Assembly (NCBI GenBank): GCA_016707785.1
Contig: JADJGZ010000015.1
Span: 62,001-126,000, forward strand
DNA length: 64,000 nucleotides
Source: Bacteroidales bacterium
GTDB lineage: Bacteria > Bacteroidota > Bacteroidia > Bacteroidales > UBA4417
Reading direction: 5' to 3'
Both the position numbers and the translations under genes were made by a program. The notes beneath the pieces are model-generated. The model was not told the DNA's origin and did not search any database. It saw only the letters and a program-made list of their open reading frames with translations. Positions 26,659 through 35,368 of the stretch are shown here, one piece after another. Each line of letters opens with the position of its first letter. Position 1 is the stretch's first letter.

Positions 26659-27447
26659 TTAAGCATTGAATCTTGAGATGATTTTTTCAGCCAACAATCG
26701 GTAAAGTTCTGCATATTCAGGCTGAGAAGCAAGTAAGTCAATGTGTTTCTGAATTACCTCAAGATCATTTCTTTTCGCCGGTCCTGTCTGGACCATCGCT
26801 GGATCCCCCAGGCAGGCTTTCCTGGATGTTTCGGTTATCAGAGGTTTAAGATCGTCAAAGTTCAGACCTTCCTTCCGAAGGATATCACTGGCCATCGTGA
26901 ACATGAGGTTGGTATAATTTGAGGCAAAAACAGCCGCAACATGTAACATCATTCTCTGCCTGCTATCTGCAAAACGAACAATATCTGAAAGATCGGAAGC
27001 AAGTTTTTCTAAAAGTCTGAGTGTTGTTTGCCCTGAAGCTTCAATAAATATTGGAACTCTTGTGAGATCCAGTGGGATATCTTTTGAGAAGGTCTGGAGA
27101 GGGTAAAGGATACCATATTCGGAAGATAGGCTTGCCAGTGCCTCCATATTTATTGAACCTGCTGTATGCACGACTATTTGATTCTTCAGTTTGAGTTCTT
27201 TAACAACTGATGAAATCGCTGAATCAGTAACAGCAAGTATGAATAGATCCGTGTCCTGTCGGAGGTTCAAAAGAGAGGAAGTGTGGAAACAACCAAGTTC
27301 GTTTGCCAGCTTTTGTGCAGAATCTTCATTTCGGCTGTACACCTCTCTGATCAGGTATCCTTTTCTTTTCAATCCTTTCCCCAGGTGCCAGGCAACATTT
27401 CCGGCACCAATCAGACTAATACTCCGGATTTCGGAAGGGAAGGTCAT
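26659..27447 (-). CDS. Rossmann-fold/DUF2520 dehydrogenase-like protein
   Basis: 262 residues. An N-terminal NAD(P)-binding domain (SLIGAGNVAWHLGKGL at about 11-26) is followed by a helical DUF2520 domain (from about 130) with MLHVAAVFASNYTNLM. The architecture resembles pyrroline-5-carboxylate or ketopantoate reductases, but the substrate is unknown. It sits between the haem lyase (18-base gap) and kdsC (17-base gap) on one transcript. Neighbouring DUF2520 and KdsC genes are common in Bacteroidota. Confidence 0.88.
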   Translation of the reverse strand: MTFPSEIRSISLIGAGNVAWHLGKGLKRKGYLIREVYSRNEDSAQKLANELGCFHTSSLLNLRQDTDLFILAVTDSAISSVVKELKLKNQIVVHTAGSINMEALASLSSEYGILYPLQTFSKDIPLDLTRVPIFIEASGQTTLRLLEKLASDLSDIVRFADSRQRMMLHVAAVFASNYTNLMFTMASDILRKEGLNFDDLKPLITETSRKACLGDPAMVQTGPAKRNDLEVIQKHIDLLASQPEYAELYRLLAEKIISRFNA

Positions 27448-27465
27448 GGGTTAGAGCTGCTAATC

Positions 27466-29874
27466 TTATTCTTTGGTAGTTTCTGTCGTCTTTCCTTCTT
27501 TTTTAGTGCTAACCCTTCGTATGATAGCATAACTTAAGCCTGAGAAAAGCAGGATGATCCCAAACCAGAGTACATTCATATAAGGGAATATCACAGCCTT
27601 TATAACAATGAAATCTTCCTTCTTTTCATAAATTCCAACCATGATGGCCTGAGAATCAGGGGACACGCCTTCAAAACTCAATTTCACGTTCAAAGCATCA
27701 ATATTTGCATCTTCCCTCTTAAGTTCACCATTCACTATAAGGTACTTCATACTGGTTTCCAGGGCCCCCGCATTCATACTGAGTACCCTGAAATTGGCAG
27801 TCAGGGATGCATTATTGGGGTCTTCCTCCTTCATGTCGGCGATAATGGTATCGAGGATTACATAGCTTCTGGAAATGATGATCGTATCCTTCATATGCAT
27901 CTCTTCCACACCTGACCTTGAATAGCCTGCTGAATCCACCGGACCATTGATTGTCTGGGTAAAACTGATGAAAGTATAGATGTCCTTATCAATAAAGTGC
28001 TTGGTATCCGGATTGTATACATTTCCCATTCTTTCATTATGATTCACGGAAGGGAATACAGAAAATGCGATTTTCCCTTCTGAAAAGTCCTCTTTTTTAA
28101 CAAAATCAAGTTTATAGAATGTTTCACGGCCTTTTTCCTCACTACTGCTATATGTCACCAGGTATTTACCCATAGGCTGACTTATACCTTTCATCAGAAG
28201 CAGGTTTTCCTTATTGTCTTCTGCCTGACCGAGGTCCATTCCTGAAGTATTCCTGGAAATTACTTGTGAATTGCTGAAAGCAAGCAAAACGCCAAGAATG
28301 AAAATGGCAAAACCCGCATGAGTGAAAGCTGAACCAAGGTTCGTAGTTTTGCGCATGTATTTAATGATATAATCAATGGAAACTGTGGTGGCAAATATTA
28401 CAAAATATAACAACAACAGGTGACTAATACGGGTAATGCCATCTCCAAAAGCCACCAGGGCAGATACCAGCAATGCAATTCCCGCATTGATCATCATCTT
28501 TTTTAGAAAGGGCTTTACTTCATTTCTGCCATAAGTAAGATACTGGCTGATGGATATCAGTAATGCGACAAGTAAAGCGAATGGTAGTTGCCATGTGTTA
28601 TAAAAATTGACATTATCAACAGGAGGTGCGATAGCAGTGCCAAGGACTTTGTTAATAACTGGGATTGAAGTAGTAAGGATTACCTGGAATGCTGAAAGTA
28701 CTATGATAACAGAACCAATAAGCATCCAGAATTCCTTCGAAATTACCTCATCACCATCTTTCTTTGCGAAATATTTCCTCTTTATTATCAGTAGAATAAT
28801 TGGTATAATAAGGAAGAGCCCGTTGAAGATTAGCATCTGCAATGCCATTCCGCTGTCTCCAAAGGCATGAACAGAAGTTTCTCCAAGAACCCCGCTTCTG
28901 GTAAGATAAGTTGCATAGACCACAAAGAACCATCCTAAGAAGGTGAACAGGTAGGTTGTTCCATAGGAATGGAATCTTTTACTGGCAATCAGCATGAGGT
29001 GTAAGGATGCCACGAGCAATAACCAGGGAACAAATGAGGCATTCTCAACCGGATCCCATGCCCAGAATCCACCAAAAGTAAGGGACTCATAAGCCCATCG
29101 ACCACCCAGGATAATCCCGTTTCCGAGTAATAAGATTGAAGCCAGTGTCCAGGGAATAGCAGGACGAAGCCAGCTATGATATTGACCTCTCCAGAGAGAA
29201 GCCAATGCATAACTGAAAGGTATAAGGGTGATGGCATATCCAAGGAATAATGATGGCGGGTGAATGACCATCCATATGTTTTCAAGTAATGGATTCAGTC
29301 CATTGCCATCAATGATCATGGAAAGATAATTTGGCTCTTTAAAAAGGTCAATTCCCATATTCTGTGGCATTTCCCTGAGGAGGTTGAATGGACTGGCTCC
29401 AATGTTAATGCCACCTAATTTAACGCCTAATACCATAGATATAAGGAATACCTGGCCGGAAAGAAAAACCGTCATTACCCATGGTTTCCATTCCTTTGCT
29501 GTCCTGAAGAGGATTAAACCGAGGAAGCCTTGTAAAAGTGCCCACGTCAGGAAACTTCCTTCCTGACCTGCCCATAAACTTGAAAGGAGGAATTTGGGAG
29601 CCAGGTCTTTTCCCGTATATTGCCACACATAAGAATATTCAAAATAGTGGTTGAATATTAAGAAATAAAGAGTTCCTATTGTAGCTAAGAGGGTTAGGAA
29701 GTGTAGGATAAAAAATGAATCTGCCGTCAATTCGTACTTCACGCGGATCCCAGGTTTCCGGGTAGCCTGAATGTAGAAAAAGATGGAAATCAGCAATGAA
29801 ATTGTGCTTGCCCAGATAAATCCTTTACCTAAAGAACCAGCGAGGAGGTGCTCTCCTATATATTGTATATTCAT
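27466..29874 (-). CDS. CcmF/CcsA-type cytochrome c haem lyase
   Basis: An 802-residue polytopic membrane protein for attaching haem to c-type cytochromes. The tryptophan-rich haem-handling motif WAWDPVENASFVPWL is present at about residues 270-285. It is preceded by the conserved GQEGSFLTWALLQ and NPLLENIWMVIHPPSLFLGYA, and many helices run to about 540. A large periplasmic domain (about 560-770) precedes a last helix. No CcmE or other ccm genes adjoin it, although the window does encode a c-type cytochrome at 46980. It is the first gene of the operon with DUF2520 and kdsC. Confidence 0.92.
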   Translation of the reverse strand: MNIQYIGEHLLAGSLGKGFIWASTISLLISIFFYIQATRKPGIRVKYELTADSFFILHFLTLLATIGTLYFLIFNHYFEYSYVWQYTGKDLAPKFLLSSLWAGQEGSFLTWALLQGFLGLILFRTAKEWKPWVMTVFLSGQVFLISMVLGVKLGGINIGASPFNLLREMPQNMGIDLFKEPNYLSMIIDGNGLNPLLENIWMVIHPPSLFLGYAITLIPFSYALASLWRGQYHSWLRPAIPWTLASILLLGNGIILGGRWAYESLTFGGFWAWDPVENASFVPWLLLVASLHLMLIASKRFHSYGTTYLFTFLGWFFVVYATYLTRSGVLGETSVHAFGDSGMALQMLIFNGLFLIIPIILLIIKRKYFAKKDGDEVISKEFWMLIGSVIIVLSAFQVILTTSIPVINKVLGTAIAPPVDNVNFYNTWQLPFALLVALLISISQYLTYGRNEVKPFLKKMMINAGIALLVSALVAFGDGITRISHLLLLYFVIFATTVSIDYIIKYMRKTTNLGSAFTHAGFAIFILGVLLAFSNSQVISRNTSGMDLGQAEDNKENLLLMKGISQPMGKYLVTYSSSEEKGRETFYKLDFVKKEDFSEGKIAFSVFPSVNHNERMGNVYNPDTKHFIDKDIYTFISFTQTINGPVDSAGYSRSGVEEMHMKDTIIISRSYVILDTIIADMKEEDPNNASLTANFRVLSMNAGALETSMKYLIVNGELKREDANIDALNVKLSFEGVSPDSQAIMVGIYEKKEDFIVIKAVIFPYMNVLWFGIILLFSGLSYAIIRRVSTKKEGKTTETTKE

Positions 29875-29896
29875 GTATCGAAATATGTTTATGGCA

Positions 29897-29904
29897 CAAA
29901 TTTA
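29897..29904 (-). promoter_or_regulatory. -7 box upstream of the haem lyase operon
   Basis: Minus-strand TAAATTTG matches TAnnTTTG and sits 22 bases before the ATG at 29874. The -33 position is a poor match. The rest of the 349-base divergent gap to 30223 is AT-rich and shows nothing further that I can name. Confidence 0.55.
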
Positions 29905-30223
29905 ATCTTAAAAACAAATAGAAAATGAACCTGCTTGTAATTTGGAATGCAATATTTAGAATCATTCAATGAAATGGAAACTGCCTAACCATTTTAAAGT
30001 ATTGATAATAAGTCGTTTTTCCAATATTATTTCATTTGGCAAGACAAGATAAATTGAATTGAAGCAGTTGCTGAATATTCATATGTACATTACGACCGGC
30101 CATTTATTTCTTTCGTTGTGAAATGAAAGCCCAATTCTATACCTATGGATTAATTATTAGTGAATAATTTATTAATTTATTATTATTGCCTGTCGATTTC
30201 TTGTTTGTATCAAAATTTGTCTA

Positions 30224-31354
30224 ATGGTTATTGAGATAAAGGAAGTTAAAAGCAAAAAGGATTTGCACCGGTTTATTCATCTGCCTGCTATTATTCATGA
30301 AGGTCATTCCAACTGGGTACCTCCAATTTATCTTGATGATCGTACTTTTTTCAATCCTTCTAAAAACAAAGCATTTGAATATTGCGACACCATTCTGGCA
30401 CTTGCTTACAAAAATGGTAAGGTGGTTGGTCGGATTATGGGGATTGTGAATCACCGGTATAATGAGATTCATCAGGAGAAAGATGGACGTTTTTGTTTTA
30501 TGGAGACATGGAATGATACGGAAGTATTCCATGCACTTATCTCATATGTAGAAAACTGGGCAAGGGAAAAGGGAATGCAGAAACTTGTCGGCCCCCTTGG
30601 CTTCTCAGATAAAGACCCACAGGGATTCATGGTTCATGGTTTTGGTGAGCCCATTGTATTGGCTACCAATGGCAATTTCCCTTATATGCCTGAGATGCTT
30701 GAAGCAGAAGGTTATACAAAGAAAATTGACTGTGTGGTATATAAGGTATTAATTCCTGATACTATTCCGGAATTCTACCAGGCCATTTATAAAAGAGCCT
30801 TGATTAATAATGATGTCGAAATCCTGGAATTCACCGAACGGAAAAAAATCAAACCTTTAATTCACCCTGTACTTAGGTTACTAAATGAAACATTTGCTGA
30901 TTTGTATGCATTTGCTCCATTCGATGAGAAAGAAATGGATGATTTTGCCAACCGATACCTGCCATTGCTAGATCCCAATTTTATAAAAGTTATACGCGAC
31001 CGCCAAGGCAATATTCTATCCTTCATTATAGGAATGCCTGATATAAGCAAGGGGATTATCGCTTGTAAAGGGCGGATTCTGCCATTTGGTATCCTTAGAA
31101 TCATTCATGCCAGAGCAAAATCAAAGCAGTTAAACCTCTTATTGGGAGGAATAAGAGAAGAATATCGGGGGAAAGGACTGGATGTAATCATGGGGATAAA
31201 GATGCTGGAGACAGCAAAAAGGAGAGGGATGCATTTCATCGACAGTCACCTGGAACTCGAGACAAACCATAGGATGCGTCGTGAGATGGAGAAAATGGGA
31301 GGGGAGGTTTATAAAAGGTACAGGATTTATCAAAAACAAATAGTTGATTATTGA
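30224..31354 (+). CDS. GNAT-like acyltransferase family protein
   Basis: 376 residues, of a type widespread in Bacteroidota and usually annotated as GNAT-superfamily or YghO-like. The N-terminal 190 residues show an acetyltransferase-like pattern (LALAYKNGKVVGRIMGIVN, VENWAREKGMQKLVGPLGFSDKDPQGFMVHGF). The C-terminal part repeats features of a second GNAT fold (IGMPDISKGI, REEYRGKGLDVIMGIKMLETAKRRG, the last resembling the acyl-CoA loop RxxGxG). The acceptor is unknown. It is a single gene upstream of the rpsU cluster, with about 60 bases before the rpsU promoter. Confidence 0.75.
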   Translation: MVIEIKEVKSKKDLHRFIHLPAIIHEGHSNWVPPIYLDDRTFFNPSKNKAFEYCDTILALAYKNGKVVGRIMGIVNHRYNEIHQEKDGRFCFMETWNDTEVFHALISYVENWAREKGMQKLVGPLGFSDKDPQGFMVHGFGEPIVLATNGNFPYMPEMLEAEGYTKKIDCVVYKVLIPDTIPEFYQAIYKRALINNDVEILEFTERKKIKPLIHPVLRLLNETFADLYAFAPFDEKEMDDFANRYLPLLDPNFIKVIRDRQGNILSFIIGMPDISKGIIACKGRILPFGILRIIHARAKSKQLNLLLGGIREEYRGKGLDVIMGIKMLETAKRRGMHFIDSHLELETNHRMRREMEKMGGEVYKRYRIYQKQIVDY

Positions 31355-31415
31355 GCATTGAGTATTGGTTCACAGGTAGCCTTGTCGTAAAAGAATATTA
31401 TTTATTTTGAATTTC

Positions 31416-31446
31416 TTTATCATTATAAATTCTTTTCATATCTTTG
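31416..31446 (+). promoter_or_regulatory. Promoter of the rpsU-xerC-raiA operon
   Basis: TTTG (31416-31419), 19 bases, then TATCTTTG (31439-31446): a perfect Bacteroidota promoter, 54 bases before the rpsU ATG. Confidence 0.9.
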
Positions 31447-31500
31447 CACCCCTCTAAATAATTCAGTATTAATCACTAACCGAAAGGAAGTTATTTCATC

Positions 31501-31695
31501 ATGATCATTGTTCCTGTAAAAGAAGGCGAAAGCATCGACCGCGCGTTGAAGAAACTGAAACGTAAATTTGAAAAAACCGGTGTCGTTAAAGAACTCCGCG
31601 AAAGGCAGAAGTTCACGAAGCCATCTGTGAAACGTAGAGAAGAGATTCTCCATGCTGTTTACGTTCAGCAGCTCCAGCAGGCAGAGGAAAAGTGA
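31501..31695 (+). CDS. rpsU: 30S ribosomal protein S21
   Basis: 64 residues: the small basic S21 protein of the 30S subunit platform, next to the 3' end of 16S rRNA. The VPVKEGESIDRALKKLKRKFEK start and Lys/Arg-rich RERQKFTKPSVKRREE segment are typical. First gene of the operon. A purine-rich AAAGGAAG lies about 13 bases upstream. A large hairpin separates it from xerC. Confidence 0.96.
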   Translation: MIIVPVKEGESIDRALKKLKRKFEKTGVVKELRERQKFTKPSVKRREEILHAVYVQQLQQAEEK

Positions 31696-31723
31696 TTTTA
31701 AGGTAATTTTTTTTACCGATTGG

Positions 31724-31811
31724 CAGGAAGTAAGTCTTGCTCTTTTCAAAATAATGTTGTATTTTTAGCGTTAGCTAATTAGAACTTTTGAAAGAGCGTG
31801 GTTACTTCCTG
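31724..31811 (+). repeat. 88-base interrupted hairpin between rpsU and xerC
   Basis: The outer arm CAGGAAGTAA pairs with TTACTTCCTG (10 bp). After unequal internal loops, GCTCTTTTCAAAA pairs with TTTTGAAAGAGC (12 bp, one bulge). The apex holds a small TTAGC-GTTA-GCTAA hairpin. It fills the gap between the rpsU stop and the xerC start, so it can act on the shared mRNA as a partial terminator or processing site. It has no T tract after it. Confidence 0.8.
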
Positions 31812-31824
31812 TTGATTTTTTAGA

Positions 31825-32784
31825 ATGCTGAAAGAGAGATTTATTGATTATCTTAGGTTTGAAAAGCGGTTTTCTCCGCATACCATCAAGTCATATGAGC
31901 ATGATTTAATGCAATTCTCTGCATATCTGCAGGCTCAATACAATGAAGAACATCCGGAAAATGCCTTACCTGAAATGATTCGGTCATGGATGGTATCCCT
32001 TCTTGAGGCTAATATCACATCCCGTTCAGTCAACAGGAAATTATCCACACTAAATTCATTTTATCATTTTTGTCTTCGGAGTGGAGAAATTGAACTCAAT
32101 CCATTAAAGAAAGTGAATGCTCCGAAATCATCTTCCGGTTTACCTGTTTTTTTGGACAAGGATAAAATGGAAGATTTATTCCAGGAAATACATTTTGAGG
32201 ATACTTTTGAAGGATGCAGGGACAGGACAATGATTATGCTGCTATATTCAACCGGAATCAGGCGATCGGAACTACTTGGGCTAAAGAGTCAGGATTTAGA
32301 CCTGGTTAAGGGCACATTAAAAGTGTTAGGAAAGAGAAACAAAGAAAGAATTATTCCAATTGGTAGTTACATTTGTACTCAATTGGAAATATATATCAGG
32401 AGTAAGGAAAAAATTATGCTGGAACAGGCTTTAATTACTGATGACTTATTACAAACAAACAGGAGGAAGGTGAAGTCTGCCAATTATTCAAAACAGAGAA
32501 ACAATACCGATATTTTATTTGTTACATCTGCCGGACGACCGATCGGGGCCAGGCAGGTTTATGATATTATTCATAAGCTGTTATCGCAGGTTTCATCACA
32601 GTCGAAGCTTAGCCCTCATGTATTGAGGCATACTTTTGCAACACATATGCTGAATGATGGTGCTGACCTGAATTCAATAAAGGAATTACTCGGACATACC
32701 AGCCTGGCGGCTACCCAGGTTTATACTCACAATACGATAGAGAAATTAAAACTGATATTTAAACAAGCCCATCCAAGGGCGTAA
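31825..32784 (+). CDS. xerC: Tyrosine recombinase XerC/XerD type
   Basis: 319 residues. An N-terminal SAM-like core-binding domain (1-90) is followed by the catalytic domain with all active residues: Arg in STGIRRSELLGL, Lys in LKVLGKRNKERIIPI, HVLRH (His and Arg), LLGHTS (His) and the nucleophile Tyr in AATQVYTH. It resolves chromosome dimers at dif with a partner recombinase. An insertion at about 200-225 (LQTNRRKVKSANYSKQRNN) is longer than usual. It lies in the operon rpsU-xerC-raiA; this order is a known Bacteroidota arrangement, and the family is a core gene rather than a sign of an integrated element. Confidence 0.92.
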   Translation: MLKERFIDYLRFEKRFSPHTIKSYEHDLMQFSAYLQAQYNEEHPENALPEMIRSWMVSLLEANITSRSVNRKLSTLNSFYHFCLRSGEIELNPLKKVNAPKSSSGLPVFLDKDKMEDLFQEIHFEDTFEGCRDRTMIMLLYSTGIRRSELLGLKSQDLDLVKGTLKVLGKRNKERIIPIGSYICTQLEIYIRSKEKIMLEQALITDDLLQTNRRKVKSANYSKQRNNTDILFVTSAGRPIGARQVYDIIHKLLSQVSSQSKLSPHVLRHTFATHMLNDGADLNSIKELLGHTSLAATQVYTHNTIEKLKLIFKQAHPRA

Positions 32785-32787
32785 AAA

Positions 32788-32793
32788 AGGAGG
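32788..32793 (+). promoter_or_regulatory. Strong Shine-Dalgarno site for raiA
   Basis: AGGAGG ends four bases before the raiA ATG at 32798. Such a full match is rare in this window, where most genes have none, so raiA translation may be controlled differently. Confidence 0.75.
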
Positions 32794-32797
32794 AACT

Positions 32798-33097
32798 ATG
32801 AGAGTGAAGATTAACTCAGTTCATTTCAAGACGGACAAGAAACTTGATGATTTTATTTCCGAAAAGATGGACAAACTCGTAAGCCTTCACGATGGAATCA
32901 TCGGGAGCGAAGTTACCCTCAGGGTTGATAATACGGATGCACCGGATAATAAGATAGCCGAGATAAAGTTAATGGTGCCGGGGAATGATCTTTTTGCGAG
33001 AAAACAGAGTAAATCCTTTGAAGAAGCGGCTGATACTGCTGTGGAAGCGCTACGTCGCCAACTAACTAAACACAAGGAAAAACAGAGAGGAGAATAA
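32798..33097 (+). CDS. raiA: Ribosome hibernation factor RaiA/HPF (short type)
   Basis: 99 residues with the S30AE/RaiA fold: MRVKINSVHFKTDKKLDDFI and the basic C-terminal helix AVEALRRQLTKHKEK. It binds the 30S decoding centre in stationary phase and blocks translation. Only the N-terminal domain is present, without the long-form dimerisation domain. It begins 13 bases after xerC and is followed by a strong terminator that overlaps the next promoter. Confidence 0.93.
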   Translation: MRVKINSVHFKTDKKLDDFISEKMDKLVSLHDGIIGSEVTLRVDNTDAPDNKIAEIKLMVPGNDLFARKQSKSFEEAADTAVEALRRQLTKHKEKQRGE

Positions 33098-33122
33098 ATA
33101 TTAAAAAAATATTCATTACTCA

Positions 33123-33153
33123 TTTGGTAATTCAAATAAAGTGTCTAAATTTG
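33123..33153 (+). promoter_or_regulatory. Promoter of the tRNA-tuf cluster
   Basis: TTTG (33123-33126), 19 bases, then TAAATTTG (33146-33153): a perfect match. Its last base is the first base of the raiA terminator stem, so transcription would start inside that hairpin. Confidence 0.85.
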
Positions 33154-33184
33154 CAGTCCTTTTTGAAAGGACTGCTTTTGTTTT
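33153..33184 (+). terminator. Terminator of rpsU-xerC-raiA
   Basis: A 10-bp stem GCAGTCCTTT / AAAGGACTGC over a TTG loop, then TTTTGTTTT. It lies 56 bases after the raiA stop. Confidence 0.9.
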
Positions 33185-33273
33185 ATAAAATATCATTCTA
33201 ATTTACTGGGATTAAGGTTGTTGGATTGCGAGGATTGAGTAAAAGCTAGTATTTTAAACAAAAGTGGGAAATT

Positions 33274-33346
33274 GCCGATGTAGCTCAGTTGGTAGAGCAG
33301 CTGATTTGTAATCAGCTGGTCGGGGGTTCGAGTCCCTCTATCGGCT
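33274..33346 (+). tRNA. tRNA-Thr (TGT)
   Basis: 73 bases. Acceptor GCCGATG/TATCGGC, discriminator T; anticodon stem GCTGA/TCAGC with loop TTTGTAA, anticodon TGT. First of four clustered tRNAs ahead of tuf. Confidence 0.95.
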
Positions 33347-33363
33347 CTGTTCATTAATATGTT

Positions 33364-33445
33364 GGGGGGATACCAGAGCGGTCAAATGGGGCAGACTGTA
33401 AATCTGTTGGCTAAGCCTTCGGAGGTTCGAATCCTCCTCCCCCCA
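33364..33445 (+). tRNA. tRNA-Tyr (GTA)
   Basis: 82 bases with a long variable arm. Acceptor GGGGGGA/TCCCCCC, discriminator A; anticodon loop CTGTAAA, anticodon GTA; T-arm GGAGG/CCTCC. Confidence 0.95.
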
Positions 33446-33454
33446 CAAACATCA

Positions 33455-33527
33455 GCGGAAGTAGCTCATTTGGTAGAGCGATAGCCTTCCAAGCTATAGG
33501 TGGCGGGTTCGAGCCCCGTCTTCCGCT
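33455..33527 (+). tRNA. tRNA-Gly (TCC)
   Basis: 73 bases. Acceptor GCGGAAG/CTTCCGC, discriminator T; anticodon stem ATAGC/GCTAT with loop CTTCCAA, anticodon TCC. Confidence 0.95.
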
Positions 33528-33600
33528 CAAGATATAGTTCTCGGCTCCCGGTTTTCATTCCAAGATTTCCGGGTGATGCTGTTAACAGAAGGGATTAAAA

Positions 33601-33672
<72 letters not shown>

Positions 33673-33723
33673 CAATTTTTTGTGCTTAAACATTAACAAG
33701 TAAATCCATAAACATTAATTATC

Positions 33724-34911
33724 ATGGCAAAAGAAAAATTCGATCGTTCAAAACCTCACGTGAACATCGGTACCATTGGTCACATTGACCATGGAAAGAC
33801 CACGCTCACGGCTGCTATCACTCTTGTGTTGGCTGAAAAAGGTCTTTCGGAATTCAGGTCATTCGATTCAATTGACAACGCTCCGGAAGAAAAGGAAAGA
33901 GGTATTACCATTAATACAGCCCACGTTGAGTATCAGACTGCGAATCGTCATTATGCTCACGTTGACTGTCCAGGTCATGCTGACTATATTAAGAACATGG
34001 TTACTGGTGCTGCCCAGATGGACGGTGCTATTATCGTTGTTGCTGCTACTGATGGTCCAATGCCTCAGACCCGCGAGCATATCCTTCTCGCACGTCAGGT
34101 AGGTGTTCCTCGTCTGGTGGTTTTCATGAACAAGGTTGACCTTGTTGATGATGAAGAAATTCTTGAAATCGTTGAAATGGAAATTCGTGATCTTCTCACA
34201 TTCTATGGATTCGACGGTGACAAAACTCCTGTTATCCAGGGTTCAGCTCTTGGTGGACTGAACAAGGAAGAGAAATGGGTTGATAAGATCATGGAACTCA
34301 TGGATGCTTGTGATAATTGGATCCTTTTACCAGAGCGTTTGGTTGACAAACCATTCCTTATGCCTATTGAAGACGTATTCTCAATCACAGGCCGTGGAAC
34401 AGTTGCTACAGGTAGAATTGAAACCGGTATCATCCATGTTGGTGATCCAGTTGATATCATCGGTATGGGTGCTGAAAAAATGAAATCAGTTTGTACTGGT
34501 GTTGAAATGTTCCGCAAACTTCTTGACACTGGTGAAGCTGGTGACAATGCAGGTTTGTTACTTCGCGGTGTTGATAAAGACACCATCCGTCGTGGTATGG
34601 TTATTGCAAAACCAGGTTCAATTACTCCTCACAAACATTTCAAAGCTGAGGTTTATATCCTGAAGAAAGAAGAAGGTGGACGTCATACTCCATTCCAGAA
34701 TAAATATCGTCCTCAGTTCTATTTCAGGACCACTGATGTAACAGGTGAAATTACCCTGCCAGCTGGTGTTGAAATGTGTATGCCTGGTGATAATATCACA
34801 ATTGAAGTTCATTTGATCGCTGAAATCGCTATGAATATGAACCTCCGTTTCGCTATCCGCGAAGGTGGTCGTACAGTAGGTGCAGGTCAGGTAACTGAAA
34901 TTCTGGACTAA
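33724..34911 (+). CDS. tuf: Translation elongation factor Tu
   Basis: A 395-residue GTPase that delivers aminoacyl-tRNA to the ribosome. G motifs are GHIDHGKTT (P-loop), the switch I region with RGITINTAHVEY, DCPGHADY, NKVD and SAL. Domains 2 and 3 follow, with the C-terminal REGGRTVGAGQVTEI. All motifs and the length are normal. It lies between the tRNA cluster and tRNA-Trp, the standard Bacteroidota order. No other tuf copy is in the window. Confidence 0.98.
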   Translation: MAKEKFDRSKPHVNIGTIGHIDHGKTTLTAAITLVLAEKGLSEFRSFDSIDNAPEEKERGITINTAHVEYQTANRHYAHVDCPGHADYIKNMVTGAAQMDGAIIVVAATDGPMPQTREHILLARQVGVPRLVVFMNKVDLVDDEEILEIVEMEIRDLLTFYGFDGDKTPVIQGSALGGLNKEEKWVDKIMELMDACDNWILLPERLVDKPFLMPIEDVFSITGRGTVATGRIETGIIHVGDPVDIIGMGAEKMKSVCTGVEMFRKLLDTGEAGDNAGLLLRGVDKDTIRRGMVIAKPGSITPHKHFKAEVYILKKEEGGRHTPFQNKYRPQFYFRTTDVTGEITLPAGVEMCMPGDNITIEVHLIAEIAMNMNLRFAIREGGRTVGAGQVTEILD

Positions 34912-34931
34912 TACATAAAAAACACAGGAGT

Positions 34932-34955
34932 GGTGTTCCCGTCATGAGGAACACC
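34932..34955 (+). terminator. Hairpin after tuf
   Basis: GGTGTTCC / GGAACACC, 8-bp stem with an 8-base loop, followed by TTTCC. A weak T tract suggests partial termination, reducing transcription into secE relative to tuf. Confidence 0.65.
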
Positions 34956-34990
34956 TTTCCTGCCTTAAATAATTAATGTTTGTGGTTGTT

Positions 34991-35025
34991 TTGCCTGTCC
35001 TAGGGCAGACGAACTGAACAGGCAA
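34991..35025. repeat. Inverted repeat upstream of tRNA-Trp
   Basis: TTGCCTGT (34991-34998) and ACAGGCAA (35018-35025) form an 8-bp stem enclosing 19 bases. It resembles dispersed intergenic repeats and adjoins a short direct repeat GAACTGAAC. Confidence 0.6.
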
Positions 35026-35032
35026 GAACTGA

Positions 35033-35105
35033 ACGGGTGTAGCTCAATTGGTAGAGTGGCGGTCTCCAAAACCGTAGGCTGTGGGTTCGACCCCTACCAC
35101 CCGTG
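35033..35105 (+). tRNA. tRNA-Trp (CCA)
   Basis: 73 bases. Acceptor ACGGGTG/CACCCGT, discriminator G; anticodon stem GCGGT/ACCGT with loop CTCCAAA, anticodon CCA. It lies 15 bases upstream of secE. Confidence 0.94.
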
Positions 35106-35120
35106 CTAAATATTAGAAAA

Positions 35121-35318
35121 ATGGCAAAGAATAAGTTCGTAGAGTACGTCACAGAGAGTTACGATGAACTCATGCACAAAGTATCCTGGCCTACCTGGAG
35201 TGAGTTACAAAACAGTGCTGTCGTAGTATCCATTGCTTCCCTTATCATTGCACTTGTTGTGTTTTTGATGGATAAGGCGTTTACAGTATTGTTGCAGCAG
35301 TTTTATCAACTGTTTTAG
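35121..35318 (+). CDS. secE: Protein translocase subunit SecE
   Basis: 65 residues from the ATG at 35121; an upstream in-frame start would overlap tRNA-Trp. It is the short SecE type: a cytoplasmic amphipathic helix (YVTESYDELMHKVSWPTWSEL) and one membrane helix (about 32-53). It clamps the SecY channel in the inner membrane. First protein gene of the secE-nusG-rplKAJL-rpoBC run. Confidence 0.95.
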   Translation: MAKNKFVEYVTESYDELMHKVSWPTWSELQNSAVVVSIASLIIALVVFLMDKAFTVLLQQFYQLF

Positions 35319-35368
35319 CAGATTTACTGCAGTCTAATATTAATACCAACCTTAATTCACCATCCGGC

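Noticed and set aside
31825..32784. A tyrosine recombinase as a sign of an integrative element
   Set aside because: Its context (rpsU-xerC-raiA) and sequence fit the housekeeping XerC/D. There are no phage or transfer genes and no att-like repeats at the nearby tRNAs.
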